Below, piece after piece: positions 38,801 to 50,571 of a stretch of 64,000 nt of DNA (position 1 is the stretch's first letter; each line of letters opens with the position of its first letter). This stretch comes from Excoecaria cochinchinensis (taxonomy: Eukaryota; Streptophyta; Magnoliopsida; Malpighiales; Euphorbiaceae), in assembly GCA_947683425.1 (NCBI GenBank), contig CANTUQ010000007.1, positions 1,054,001 through 1,118,000 of the forward strand, in the 5' to 3' direction. The notes beneath the pieces were generated by a model. That model did no database searches and had not been told where the DNA came from. It saw only the letters and a list, made by a program, of their open reading frames with translations. Position numbers and translations under genes: made by a program.

Positions 38801-39243
38801 TATTGATTTCCATATTATATGCTCGTGTATGAGCTATCATATGCTTTTCCGATGTACATCACCTTTGCTTCGCACATTCCATAGGAAATTATCACTATAA
38901 CAGTTCCAAACTTACTGTACTGGCTTCACATTCTACTTTAATGTGGCATTACTTCTCTTAATGGCACTATCATGGTTGAATTGGTTGTTTTAGTAACCTT
39001 TTACTTCTATAATCTATTTGCCTCATCAATTTCTAGAATCATTTCGAATATTCACCAGCAAAACAGTTGTCATGTCTTGTTCTCTAATCATTTGTTTTTT
39101 GGTCGGTTCAGAGCGAAAATATGACGAATAAATGGCACGTTTACATGACAAAGGATGGAAGAATATCCTTGGCTGGATTGAATTTGGCGAAATGCGAATA
39201 CCTTGCAGATGCTATCATCGATGCATACCACAATGTCAACTAA
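35864..39243 (+). CDS. ASP5: Aspartate aminotransferase, chloroplastic (ASP5/AAT type)
   Basis: Eleven exons: 35864-35938, 36164-36241, 36583-36777, 36904-36942, 37029-37118, 37243-37351, 37432-37541, 37931-38074, 38239-38405, 38516-38780, 39112-39243; all GT-AG, 467 residues. It exchanges the amino group between aspartate/2-oxoglutarate and oxaloacetate/glutamate using pyridoxal phosphate. The catalytic Lys is Lys312 in QSYSKNLGLY; other active-site residues seen are Trp195 (SPTWG), Asn248 (HGCAHNPTG), Asp276 and Tyr279 (FFDVAYQ) and a substrate-carboxylate Arg at about 441 (DGRISL). Residues 1 to about 63 form a Ser-rich plastid transit peptide; the mature enzyme starts near SRFEGITMAPPDPI. 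The core closely matches what I know of Arabidopsis ASP5 (At4g31990). A CTT-type microsatellite encodes six Ser in the transit peptide. A poly-A signal AATAAA is at 39350. Confidence 0.97.
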
Positions 39244-40274
39244 TGTTGTAATGGCACACAAGGTATAATATTGAGAATGAAATCATTGAAATTTTTTCCG
39301 AGTTCAATGCAAATGCTAGATCGAACTAATACGATCTTTAAATTTTTGTAATAAATTTATAGTCCAAAGAATCTGTCAGAAATTCCTATAGTTAAACTCT
39401 GGTGCAACCTTTTACAGTCTAATCCCTTTTATCATTTTGACCTTTTATTTTGTACAACACATTCAACCTGGCAATGGCATGTTGCTTGTAATTGCTAGTG
39501 TGTGTTACAAAACAATCACACTGTTTCTGTTGAATAATGTAGCTTTATACATAATAATTAGATGCGTAAAAGGTTTTTTTTTTTGTTTGGTGTATATATA
39601 TATATATAATTTACTCCATTTGAGAATTATGTGGAAATGAATTTTGGGGGCCGTTTATAACTTGATCACCAATCAATACTTCAATGCTTAATACATATCC
39701 AACCTTATGAACTTATCAATTTTGGTCTATCTTGCCCTCTCAAGTTTTTGAGAAACTATTCAGCATCTTAATCTATTAATTTCTATTGCACAATAAGTCT
39801 AAATGCTAATGTAGAATTTCCTTACAATGAGTGTCTCTTTAGCTTCACGTAGAAAAATTATATGCTCTCTTTTTCATTGAAAGGTAATTTCCACATCAAC
39901 ATGGATCTATGTAGAGCTAAATTTATCCCCACATTAACTTTGGATGTTCCTCTAAGCTCAGAAGGAACAGATGTAAAATGAGAGAGTAAAATTATTTTCT
40001 AAAACATTTTTTCAATTTTGGAGGTTAAAATAACAGAGAGTAAAATATGATATAATACTATACTTAAAGGACTTCATTTTGCCCTTTAATTTTTTTTTTC
40101 CGTCAATATACAAGTGGTCAGAGTTCAAGTACACATCAGTTCATCCCCTCAACCCAAATGGCAACAATATTAATATGCACATAAACAAGTTCAGTGGTAT
40201 ATATCTAACCAAAAATTCTAAAAATAAAAAATAAAAAAAGAGGGAATATAATCAAAGAACCAAAAAAATGCTTT
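39244..40274. other. Intergenic space between the convergent aminotransferase and kinase genes
   Basis: The two genes converge with about 1 kb between stop codons. It contains both 3' UTRs, a short (TA)n near 39594-39609, and otherwise AT-rich sequence. No gene seen. Confidence 0.7.
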
Positions 40275-43200
40275 TTATTGTGCAGCATGAGCCTGCATTG
40301 TAACTCTTAATGTTCCACCAAGCTCAAGAGGAACAAGTGGAACCAGAGAGTGCACAACATCTGTTATTAGTGGCCGGTATGATGGTTCTGGCTGCACACA
40401 CAGCACAGCTACTGCAGCAACCTGCACAAATTTCAAAAGCGCTTTTGTTATTTCAGTTTGGTTTACTCTTTAAACTTTAAGATCGGTTCAGTTATCCATT
40501 ATAAGAAATTTGATGTATTCAGTTTTTAGAGTTTTGAACCGAATCAACCGTTTGTACATCCCTATCCGAGCCGATCACAGCTCTAGGTAAGATCTATCTA
40601 GGGAAGTTATGTTACACAAACCTGAAACAAGTACTTCTCATCCACTGTATCTTTGATCACAGGATCCACTATTTTTGGAAGTGAGGCTCTGTTAGTGAGC
40701 TGAGGCATGGCCTGCAATTATAGTAGCTAAATAGCATTAATAAATAGATAATTAAAATCTCAAAAACTGGATAATATTCAACATATACCCATGTTACAAT
40801 AGATTGGCAAGAAGCTGGTGCCAATTTTTCCACAGGCCTTCTTCCTAATAGAAGCTCCAAAAGCACAACTCCAAATGCATACACATCGCTCTTTTCCGTC
40901 AATTCACCTATAATGTCACCAAAAGGAAAAAATCTTTTTACCCAAAAAATTAATGAATGATATTCGATTTCGAATCTAAATCATAATTTCCCTATTAAAA
41001 AGTGGAAAGCGAGTCAATACATGGTTGTCAAGTTGAAAGAGTATAAGAAATGGCAGCACATGTGGATTGCAGACAATAGTGTGGGATCTCTGAGGAATTA
41101 TTGATTATAAAATTATCAATATCAATCACCATCAAATAGAATATAAGAAGTTGTTTAGTATCCCCAATAACTTAAAAACAAGTATGTTGAATCTTGTTTG
41201 GTTAAGATAAATTGTGTTCAATTATAATATTTTATCTAGTTGAGTAATAAGGCAGTAATATCACATATTCAAGAAAAATAAAAAATAAAAAACTCCGAAC
41301 AACCGTACAACGATTAGGAGTGAACATGATTCGATTTTGAGTTATAATCAAATAGAATCAAAAACTAAAATTTAGTAAAAATTATAAACTGAAACTGAAT
41401 CAAAATATGGTATTAAACATATCAAACCAAATGGATAACTGAAATTCTTTTGTATCACCAATCAAAACCAAACTAATTAATAATTTGCAAATTTTATTAG
41501 ATAAAAATGACATTCTAGAATTTTATTTTTTTAATTTTCGTGAACTGATTAAGTTTTTGAAAATTTTATTAAACAAATACTGTTATGAAAATTTCAATCT
41601 TTTTGAATTTTCAGTTATTAATTGAAATTTACATATTTTAACTCATGAATAATCGAACCGAACTGTTTTAATTTAAAACCGAATAATGTTTACCCCTACT
41701 ATCCAATATTCAAAAAGGTATTAAAATCAGAATGAAGTGTATGACAATTATAGTTTGCATACCATCTAACATATACTCTGGGGCCACATAACCTACGGTG
41801 CCTGACAGTTTGAGCTTGTTCCTGTTATGAGAGCTATCCGCCACCGCTAGACCAAAATCCGACAACTGAACCGGTGAAATTACAGTAAGCAATAGAGCAT
41901 CAAAAACTTGGTACAACAAACATTATAAGATGAAAGTTAAAGCCATTTATTTTTACCTTGGCATTGAAGTTGGAATCCAAAAGTATATTAGATGATTTCA
42001 GATCTCTATGGATCACTGCTGGCTTGCAGAATTCATGTAAATATTCTAATCCCCTGCTCAACAATTGGGTATAAAGAAAACCTTTGAGATCAAAAATAAA
42101 AATCTCAAAGATTGTAACTTTTTGGTGAACTAACTTACCTAGCTGTATCAAGAGCAATTTTTAACCTCTTATGCCAAGTTAACAAAGATCCACGAGAAGG
42201 CCCTGTAACATAGAAAGAAAATTCAGATTTGTAATGCAAAATTCCCCATATTGAATTAGCGAAATTGAATTACCATGCAGTAGATCTTCAAGGGATCCAT
42301 TTTGCATCAGTTCATATACAATAAACCCCATTTCCTCGTGAACATTATAGCCAACAAGAGAGATTATATTTGGATGATGAATTTTGCTCAACAAAACCAC
42401 CTCATTCTGCAATTCCAAGCAATGAATCAAACACCAGACAACAAAAAAAGTACACCAAAATTCAAAAGAGTACCTCAAATTCTTTCTGTGCATCGTCACT
42501 AGAACAGTCTAATTTCTTGACTGCAACATGCTTCTCATCTTGTAATAAAGCTTTATAAACCCTTCCAAATCCACCTTTACCCAACAAATTATCATCTCCA
42601 AAATTGTTAGTTCCTTTCTCTAGTAGCTCATAGTCCATCAATGGAACGGATCCCCTGTTACTAACCATCCTCAATGAATTAAATTTGCCCAAAAATGGGG
42701 TTAGTGATACTCCTTTCTCTACTTCTCCAATTTCAGAACCAACAAAACAAAACAAACAATCAGACAATTAACATGAAAAAGGATAAAACCCACTAATTAG
42801 CAAAGCAAAAGAGAGTACCTGAGCACTGGGAATTTTTCTTTCTTCGAGAAAATTTCAAGTAGTAAATGCAGCAAGCTAAGAGGGAGAAGAGAACAATGAG
42901 ACCCAGAATGGCACAAGCAACAAAGAGAGCTATGGCTGCTTTCTTGTCAAACTTCATTTTATCTTCTTCCTTTTCAATTCCCAGTTGAGAATGAATTCCT
43001 GGACACGAAATGCAATGAAGAAAATCGAAAAAGAATCATAAAAATTAAAAATTTAGATACTGTCAGATTACAAGTAAAGGGTAAAGATATGAAAAAGGTA
43101 ACATTTTTAACGTAAGGTACAAAAAGGACAATCAAATCATATTAATTAGCAAATGATTTACATATCAAAATTAAACAGGAAATCCGGATTTGAAGTTATT

Positions 43201-43376
43201 TTTCAAAAGTTTGAATTTTTTTAAAAACCCATTGACAATAACAGAGAACACAGTGTGCTACCTGGAGAGAAAGCAGCCATGGAAGCAGAAATTGGAGAAA
43301 TGGAAGGGTTTTCTAAGGCATGAACAAGACAGAAATGAAAAATCCAAATGGGAATAAAATGAAGAAGAAGCTTCAT
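40275..43376 (-). CDS. Receptor-like protein kinase with short extracellular region (At1g80640/At2g25220 type)
   Basis: Ten exons on the minus strand: 43376-43262, 42998-42819, 42724-42474, 42406-42274, 42202-42139, 42053-41957, 41865-41763, 40907-40789, 40711-40622, 40421-40275; about 432 residues. Order: signal peptide (1 to about 20), about 38 exposed residues without LRR or lectin repeats, one membrane helix (59-86), basic stop-transfer SRRKK, then a kinase domain. Catalytic features are intact: GKGGFG loop (147-152), Lys168 in VAVK, HRDLKSSN with Asp265, DFG at 283-285, and APE at 308-310. It is an RD kinase, so probably active and regulated by activation-loop phosphorylation. The tail PLVPLELGGTLRV fits the At1g80640 family. 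Exon 3 has two acceptors three bases apart (exon starting 42724 or 42721). Introns hold hAT relics. Ligand and pathway are unknown. Confidence 0.92.
40490..40565. mobile_element. Truncated hAT-like end in kinase intron 9
   Basis: GATCGGTTCAGTTATCC on the left and GAACCGAATCAACCG, then TTTGTACATCCCTA on the right resemble the subterminal and terminal parts of TAGGGRTGTRCA-type hAT elements. Only one recognisable end remains. Confidence 0.35.
41315..41698. mobile_element. Decayed hAT-type element in kinase intron 7, about 384 bp
   Basis: The left end TAGGAGTGAACATGATTCG and the right end, read inward, TAGGGGTAAACATTATTCGG form imperfect inverted termini. The flanks do not give a clear 8-bp duplication, so the insertion is old or the ends are shifted. 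It accounts for much of the 855-bp intron. Confidence 0.6.
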
Positions 43377-43431
43377 TGTTTAATTATTTGTTGGTTTCTT
43401 AGTTCAAGAAATACATGAAGGTAGAGATAGA

Positions 43432-43432
43432 G

Positions 43433-43465
<33 letters not shown>
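43432..43465 (-). promoter_or_regulatory. (AT)n-(GA)n tract upstream of the kinase
   Basis: ATATATATATATAT is followed by AGAGAGAGAGAGAGAGAG, 56-90 bp before the kinase start codon. On the gene strand this is a CT-rich leader preceded... by position it is leader or core promoter with a possible TATA source. CT-rich leaders are common in plant genes. Confidence 0.4.
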
Positions 43466-46400
43466 TGTGGGTTCAAAAAAGACACTTAAAGAGATCACAC
43501 ACTTGAAAGAAAGAACATACATGAAATAGTATAAGATTGGAAGATCATTAAACTTGGTTTTGGATCTTTTACTTGTTTTTGAATTCTTTTCCGTATTTAA
43601 AATAGAAAATTCGTTTTGTTTTTTTTTTTAAAAAAAGAGCTTCTTTATGGCTGGGGGAGAAAAAAAATGGAGACAAAAGAAACAGAGGAAAGGTAATTTA
43701 CGTTAGAGTGGGGGCAAGTGCACACCAATCATGTGGTCTGGTCCTGAATTGAAAATAATAATAATAATAATAAACTGTTAATATCCATAAATTAAAGCTT
43801 TGCTTTGTGAAAGCCAGCTACATGCATGCTCTCACTATTTCTTCAAGTCAAGTCACATATTTCTTCTTTTTTCTTTTTCTTTTTTTATTTATTTTTTATT
43901 TGGTACGTTTATTTACATATTTATGTTTCAAAAATAAATATTTAACCCAACTATTCAAATTCGACCCCTTAAATTAGAATAGAGTCTAAGTTTTTAAACA
44001 CTATCGTTATTTAATATTCACTTCTAACAATCAGAGAATAATTATAGCCATTATAATTATATAAAATGGCTCATTTTATTAGCATATCTCTCAATTTCAC
44101 TAGTTAAGTTTTTTAACTCTTAAATATAATTTTTTTATTGCTCTTTTAAAAAATACTAATTTAACTGTCGAAATTTCTTTTTAGCGGAAATATATTAGTG
44201 CTCTACCTTTTTTTTTCTGGTGATATTAGTTGATTTGCTTGTAAGTTTTAAAATTGTCAAAAAATAAGGAGAAAAAAAAAACTTGGTGTTGTTTCCAATT
44301 TGTTGTTGGTGTCTTTATCTTTATAATTTGATATTGACATTTTAAAATTTGTTTGCTATGTCTTTGTTATCATAAAAGCTAAAATTAAATTAATTATATA
44401 AAAATTATTAATTATTGCATAATTTTTATGATAATTTGGTATACGTGCATGTCATCACGCTCCCTTGCACAAAATGGTATAAAAATATATTTTTTTAATT
44501 TCTAAAAAAATTGTTTTTAATTGGTCAGAATAAAAGAAAGTTAGATATCAAAATTTAATTCTCGTATTAGCGTTATATGAAGACGACTATAATAAGAGGA
44601 ATGAGATACTGTTTTATAGCTAGCAGTAGCACCGACGATGAAAAATAATGAATTATTGAAAAACATTGCTCTAAAATCTAAATTTAGGACTTGTCATTTT
44701 CACAATTATCCTTCGCATATATTATTAAAATCAACCGTCAAAAAACATAATATTTATTTTTAAGGACCAAAAAATAAAATAAAAAGAAAAACCCTAAACT
44801 TATCGTGTATTAGGTAGATCGCATGTTTGAAATTAGGCAATCGAAAACAGGTCACAGCCACTGGATTATTGACCCCATGTGACTCTATATTTCCCACCTT
44901 CGGATATAGACCATAATAAATATAATATAATATAATAATCATTTTTTTTTGGACAAAAACAATATTTTATCCTAACATTTCTACGTTAATTCTATTTTAC
45001 ATTTTCTAAATTATTTGTATAATTTGGATAATCTATAGAGTTTTAAAAATCAATATAAAGCTGAAAAAAAAAATGGCCGGTATCTAAATTCGCATGTGAC
45101 AATTTCACAAATTCATTAAGCACTTTCTTATAAGTATTAAAAAAAAATTAAGTACGAGATAAGATAAGATAATTAGCTATACAATTTTAATTTTACAGTA
45201 ATTGAATATCCATATTAGTTTTAGAACTTAATAATTGAGAATAAAAAAAAAATACTCCATACAATTTGATCTAATTTGACAATTTTTAACTTTTTAGACA
45301 CAAAAAAAAATAATTAATTAGCATTGATTCTATAAAATTTTCATTATCATTTTCTAAAATGTTTTTTTTTTATCAATTCTCTATAATTAAGAAAAGAAAA
45401 TATATAAGAGCAAAATAAGAAAATATATAATTAATATTTATTAAAATTTAAAAAATGTCAAATTAAATAAATAAAAATTTTCGTATATTATCAAGTTAAA
45501 TGAAAGCAAAGGAATAATAAATGACAGTCATACGGCAACCTATGAATTTTAGTCCACTCATTGATTTATGACCCCATGTCATCATTATCTTCATCATCAA
45601 AAATTAATAAGAATTAAGAAAGACCGTTTACTCATTTCAAAAAAATAAAAAATGATCGTTGGAAATCGGACGGTGGAGATCATTGGAGCATTCAACGGCC
45701 AGTAGAGCGTCAAGATCAGGATTGTTAGCTGAACATGAAAAATTAATTTACAATTAATTAATTCTGTTCTATCAAAAATAACAGTAATAATAATAATAAT
45801 TAATTATCTTTTTCTTGGATTTCAGTGAGCTGCTGTTTTGTAATTTGTATCTTGTTTTGTAATGGGAATTATTTGATTGAATCCAGTAATTCTTAAACCT
45901 TAAAATAAGAGTGTATCACTTGACAGTAGAGATAATAAAAATATTAAATTATATAAGTTCAAAAAAGTCAAATAGATTATTTCCTTGAAAAATTTACATA
46001 AAAATTAATCAAGCTTTTTGGAAAATTTTTATGTTAATTTTTTGCTTTTAATATAAGAGGAATAAAGAAAAATGCAGAATTTCCATGGAAATACTTAAAA
46101 TTTAACTAATTAATATATTTACATATTTGCATAATTTTTATAGTGATAATGTTAATAGAGTAGGACGCATGGTATCATGCATTTTTTTATACTGAAACTG
46201 CAATAAACTGTTGCAGTTTTAGTGTAAAAAAAAAATTCTGCTCTTGTTACTAATAAAAAATCAACCAAGATAGTGAAACAATTAAAAATATCTATTTTTT
46301 TTTTTTTGCAAAATTTATTATTTCTGCTAAGAAAATGGGTGCAATTGAAGTTTTTAAAGGAAAAGGAAATTTTGGACAAATTAGAAAGAATTATCGTGTA

Positions 46401-47380
46401 GTAAATAATCTATGATTACTATATTGTTTAATGTGAACATGCAAAATCATGTCTTTTTAAATTAATAATCTTTGTCTTTTTACCAAATATCTAATTTTCC
46501 TTGCAAAATATACAATTGTATCAAAAATATACCTATAAATTAATTAACAAAAAATACCTATAAAATTACACAATAACAAAATTAAATATGTAATCAAAAA
46601 ATTTTATTGATGCATATAAGGTAATTATTAGAATAAAAAAATAAAGATGAAGAATATAGATTTTGGAGTATGGAAGACGAGGAATGCATATAAGCTAAAA
46701 ATACTGTTCAATTTTTCGGGACGTGTGAGAAACTGTTCATGCGTGACGGGAATCGGGAGGCAAGTATTAAATCCTGCGGCGTTTGAAATGCATTTCTCAA
46801 CTTATGGATGGCACGGGTTCAAATTTCACAATCAACCTAATTTTTACATTTTATTGAATATTTTTTTGGTTGCCAAAAAGTGTCACAATTATTATTTAAT
46901 TTTATCTTTTCTTTTTCGTATATAAGTTGATTTAAATGACGTGTTAAAAAAAATCAATTTGCTTTTATTTGTCTATTTCAAAAATTTCATGTAACAGATT
47001 TTTAATTTCTTTTAAAAAAATCATGTAACAATAACATATAATAGTAACTTTATTATTTATTATCAGTAATGCTAGATAAATATTTAATTAAAAGTATTGG
47101 ATAAATAAAAATGCAATGTGTTATGTAAATCATATATATAAATACATCTACAAATTAATTATATAGTAACAAATTGACAAATGTAATACATGTAAATTAA
47201 TTAGTGTATGTAATAATTTTTTATTGCGGTTTGTAATTTTTTTTTGAAAAAAATCAACGGCAACATATGTCCAAAATAAAATCTTTATACTTGTGTTAAT
47301 TCTACGTGCAAACTTTAGTATTTTTATAAAATATATTAAATAGGTGTAAAAACATTAACCATTCTTCTTTGTGAGAAAAA

Positions 47381-47515
47381 ATAACTGTAAAAGTTGTAAA
47401 AACTATTAGACCGGTAGCTATAAAAGCTGTCGTGTCTGAAAAAATAGCTTTCAGACTTGCTGCGTTTTTAAGATGACACAACTTTTACAGTTATATCTCT
47501 ACTGGTCTGACATAA
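47381..47515. repeat. Interleaved inverted repeats, probable MITE relic
   Basis: ATAACTGTAAAAGTTGT (47381-47397) is exactly complementary to 47478-47494. Between them GTCTGAAA (47434-47441) pairs with TTTCAGAC (47449-47456). A third pair, TTAGACCGGTAG (about 47406-47417) and CTACTGGTCTGA (about 47500-47511), overlaps the first in A-B-A'-B' order. Plant MITEs with many AAAAGCTGT/TTTCAGAC motifs look like this. Confidence 0.5.
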
Positions 47516-48439
47516 TACAACTGCAGTATTGATCAAAAAAATTTAAAATTTAAAATATTTTTCAAAATACACCACTTTTTAAAATTATGTTTAGAAAAAC
47601 ATTATTTTAAAAACTGTACCACTATAAATTGGGTTGAATGAATAAGTACAAAACTGAGAAAAAACAATGAAGAGAGGATTTTATGGGGCTAACTCAGATT
47701 TGGGCAATCAATATACCAATTAAAATAATAAAATAAAATTACAAGTCACATGGTGTAATAAGGATTGATAAGTTTGCATTTGGACATGTTGGTTTGGTAC
47801 TTTTAGAGATTCCTTAATTATTTTCTAAATTTGCTTCGTATCTATATTGGACTGACCAAATAATTTATTCTCCTATATCAACTTTTTCATTACATTAAAT
47901 GAATTTAGTTTAATTAACATTTTTATAATTATATTGGAGTTTAAATGTATAAAAGAATTAATTTTATAATTATGGCACACCAAATTTGAATGCTCAATCC
48001 ACCTAATTAAAACACACATACTTTTCTTGATTTAATTAAAACACTTTCGTTTTCCAAAATCATTTTTTTTTTTAATTTATAATGTGAAAAGTAACAGTAG
48101 GGCCCAGTAATTGCCATTTTCTTAATTCAATCATAATAAATATAAAATATAATTATAAATTACAAATCCCTTAAAAAAATCAACAGTGGGGCATTGATTG
48201 CTTAAAGCTTACTTGCAGGATTAGCAGACATTTAATTAGGATTTAAATTTGACAAAAACAAAAGTCTATAATGGGAGCAGTTGTGTTGGAGTCTTAAAAC
48301 AAGCAATTGTTTTCAAATGCCAAGATTTTGGATAATCAATTTTACAAATCCAAATCCATCTCTATTTCACTAAATCTCTTCAAATCTTATGTCTATTTGA
48401 ATCATGAAATGTGCCACATCACCATGCCAATTTACTTCT

Positions 48440-48460
48440 TATATATATATATATATATAT
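48440..48460. repeat. (TA)n microsatellite
   Basis: Perfect alternating run of about 21 bp. Confidence 0.85.
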
Positions 48461-48639
48461 AAATCACAAATTACCATATATGAATATGAAATAATAAATT
48501 CACATACACAATAAAGTGTGATTAATTTTCTCATGAATTTGGCCAAAATAATAATTTCTCATTAAAATTAATTATATATCTCATGGGTGTAGGTACCCAA
48601 ATAATAATAGAGTTGCTTGTTTGTTTTAATAAAATTGCC

Positions 48640-48960
48640 AGGCCCTAATGGTAGGCCCAATCCAAGTAATGGGCCTGGACCTATAACTTCAGCCCAAAAA
48701 ATGGCTATGCGCGTATTAATTTTGAGTCGGTTGACCGGTCCATTACGTGTTAGACCAGAGAGTCAGACCGGATGGAGGGAACGATCCAAAGATAGGTCGG
48801 TTGACCGAGTCGGTCACACGTCTTTTTTGACGTCTAAATCATTCCACTAGAAAGACGACACTTGGCCTTTGGTTTAGCGCCAGCTGTCCCTTGAAAAGAA
48901 TAGACCCCACGTTCTCCCTTTATTTATAAAGGCCCCTGTTTTTCGTGTAAATTTACTAAA
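48640..48960 (+). mobile_element. LTR-like fragment (U3 part)
   Basis: This GC-richer block contains repeated GGTCGGTTGACCG-type sequence (near 48727 and 48796) and ends in CTTTATTTATAAAGGCCCC, a TATA-like region. It resembles the promoter half of a plant LTR, but no ends, coding region or second LTR are visible. Confidence 0.3.
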
Positions 48961-49323
48961 ATATCCAAAGCGAGTCACGTGCATCTTGATTGGTTCTTTG
49001 ATTTTTCCTTGGCTGTTGTGTTTTGAAAATACTAATGAAAGCAACCATGATCACGTGTCAGTCCTTCTTTAGTAATATTCATTAGAGCTGTAAGATGTAA
49101 AAAAATAAAAAAATTTAATCTTTCATGCGAATCCCATTTAAAAATCCAATTAATTTTTAAAAGTAGTACACAATTTTCGTATTTTTAATTTATAGTGGAT
49201 TGGTTTTTTAGGCATTTAATTTTGAAACTATGAAAAATTAATTAAAAACTATGCTTTTAAACCCAACTTCTATTTAGTTATCTTGGACAGAAAATTAGTG
49301 GTGTCTTTAAATTTTTATTAATT

Positions 49324-49327
<4 letters not shown>

Positions 49328-49365
<38 letters not shown>
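49328..49365. repeat. (TA)19 microsatellite
   Basis: Perfect alternating run. Confidence 0.9.
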
Positions 49366-49368
<3 letters not shown>

Positions 49369-49907
49369 ATAATTTAGTGTTAAAATTATATATGAAAACG
49401 TCAAAAAAGATTTTCTTTGATCTGTCATTTTCTCCTTACCTTTTGTTATATGAAATAAGATTTTTCTGTTTAAAACAATAAATAAGATTAATCGAGAAAA
49501 ACATATATAAATAAACATGTGGCATTCCTGTAATTGTAGAGAAGTACAAGGTGGGATTGTTTACGGTCCCGGATAATTATGGCAACGAACACACGTCACA
49601 GTTTTAACAATCGAGGGTTTGTGGGGCATTCCCACTACCAACCTGGTTTTCACGCTCCCCATTCTCAGTGAGATTCAACTCCTTTTTCTAGAAAGTATTG
49701 CAAAACACACTTTTTTTAAAAAAGAAATTAGAGAAAATAATTATTTCATATTTAACTACTTGATTCAAAAGTAGTAATAATATTAATTTCTATATATAAA
49801 AAGAAAATGTACGTGATTTCCAAGAATTCATTTCAGCGCGTGGTTCTAAACTAAAGAACCGCCTCACTATCTTAAACCTACACTTCATAATATCGCTGGG
49901 CTTCCTC

Positions 49908-49913
49908 TATAAA
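49908..49913 (+). promoter_or_regulatory. TATA box of the PNRC-like gene
   Basis: CTCTATAAATGCC is a canonical plant TATA box 145 bp upstream of the chosen ATG. Transcription would be expected to start around 49935-49945 and give a CT-rich leader of about 110 nt. Confidence 0.7.
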
Positions 49914-50052
49914 TGCCATTTTCCACATCTTCCCTAAGAGCCATTACAAGTTGCATTTTTACTTCTTCCATTTTCTCTCTCTAAAGTCATTTCTCTCTAT
50001 CTTTCTCTCTCTACAATTATTTATTTTCTTATTTAAATTCCTATCGGAAAAG

Positions 50053-50571
50053 ATGGGCGTCGCCGTCCTCAATCCTAAAGATTGCCTTCAAAATCCGTTA
50101 TCGTCACGGCAGGATTTAATATATCCAGCGCATCGGGTTAGGGCTTCACGAAACCCTAACCCTCACAGGCCGAATAATAAGGCCCAATCCAACCGCAGAA
50201 AGCGGAGCCCTAATGCCTCGCCGCCTAACCGCGCAACCGTCCCCGTCTCTGTCCCTCAGCAGGTTGCCTCTAAGAATCTTGTCATGGGGCAGGTCAAAAT
50301 TCTTAAGCGCGGCGAACAGATAGCTACGACGAAGCCTAAAAATGATGATCTAGATCTCGGCTCGACTCACCGGCTTGGACCCGATCCCGAGCTTGTTCCG
50401 ACTCAGATCCGACTCGCTGATGCCAAACCTAATGGATTTTATGCTGGATCGGCTTTTGTTACTTCTCCACCTCCGAGTTCTCTTCCTTTGCCGGCTTTTT
50501 TCACGAAGAAAAGTGTCGGCGTTGATGATGCTACTAGTGATTTGCGAAGGATTTTAGGCCTCAGCCTATAG
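50053..50571 (+). CDS. Small basic protein with PNRC/EDC-like decapping-coactivator motif
   Basis: Single exon, 172 residues. The start is MGVAVLNPKDCLQNPL in a strong context (AAGATGGGC); plant relatives I know begin with the same MGVxVLxPxDCL block. The middle is basic and Pro/Asn-rich (about 27-70), followed by KNLVMGQVKILKRGE (74-88). Residues 129-150 include FYAGSAFVTSPPPSSLPLPAF, matching the PNRC-type pattern of a YAG...SPxPSxLPxPxF motif, and the end DATSDLRRILGLSL is also conserved in relatives. In animals and yeast such motifs in PNRC2 and Edc1/2 bind the EVH1 domain of Dcp1 and stimulate mRNA decapping. A similar role in plants is inference. An in-frame ATG at 49951 would add a hydrophobic 34-residue leader, judged unlikely. 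Confidence 0.85.
   Translation: MGVAVLNPKDCLQNPLSSRQDLIYPAHRVRASRNPNPHRPNNKAQSNRRKRSPNASPPNRATVPVSVPQQVASKNLVMGQVKILKRGEQIATTKPKNDDLDLGSTHRLGPDPELVPTQIRLADAKPNGFYAGSAFVTSPPPSSLPLPAFFTKKSVGVDDATSDLRRILGLSL

Larger units (their letters stand above)
43466..49900. other. 6.4-kb intergenic region between the kinase and the PNRC-like gene
   Basis: No gene supported. Contents noted: an interleaved inverted-repeat patch (47381-47515), an LTR-like fragment (about 48640-48960), and AT microsatellites (48440-48460, 49328-49365). The rest is AT-rich. Confidence 0.6.

Noticed and set aside
46647..46925. 92-codon plus-strand frame
   Set aside because: No similarity I recognise, AT-rich surroundings and no supporting signals.
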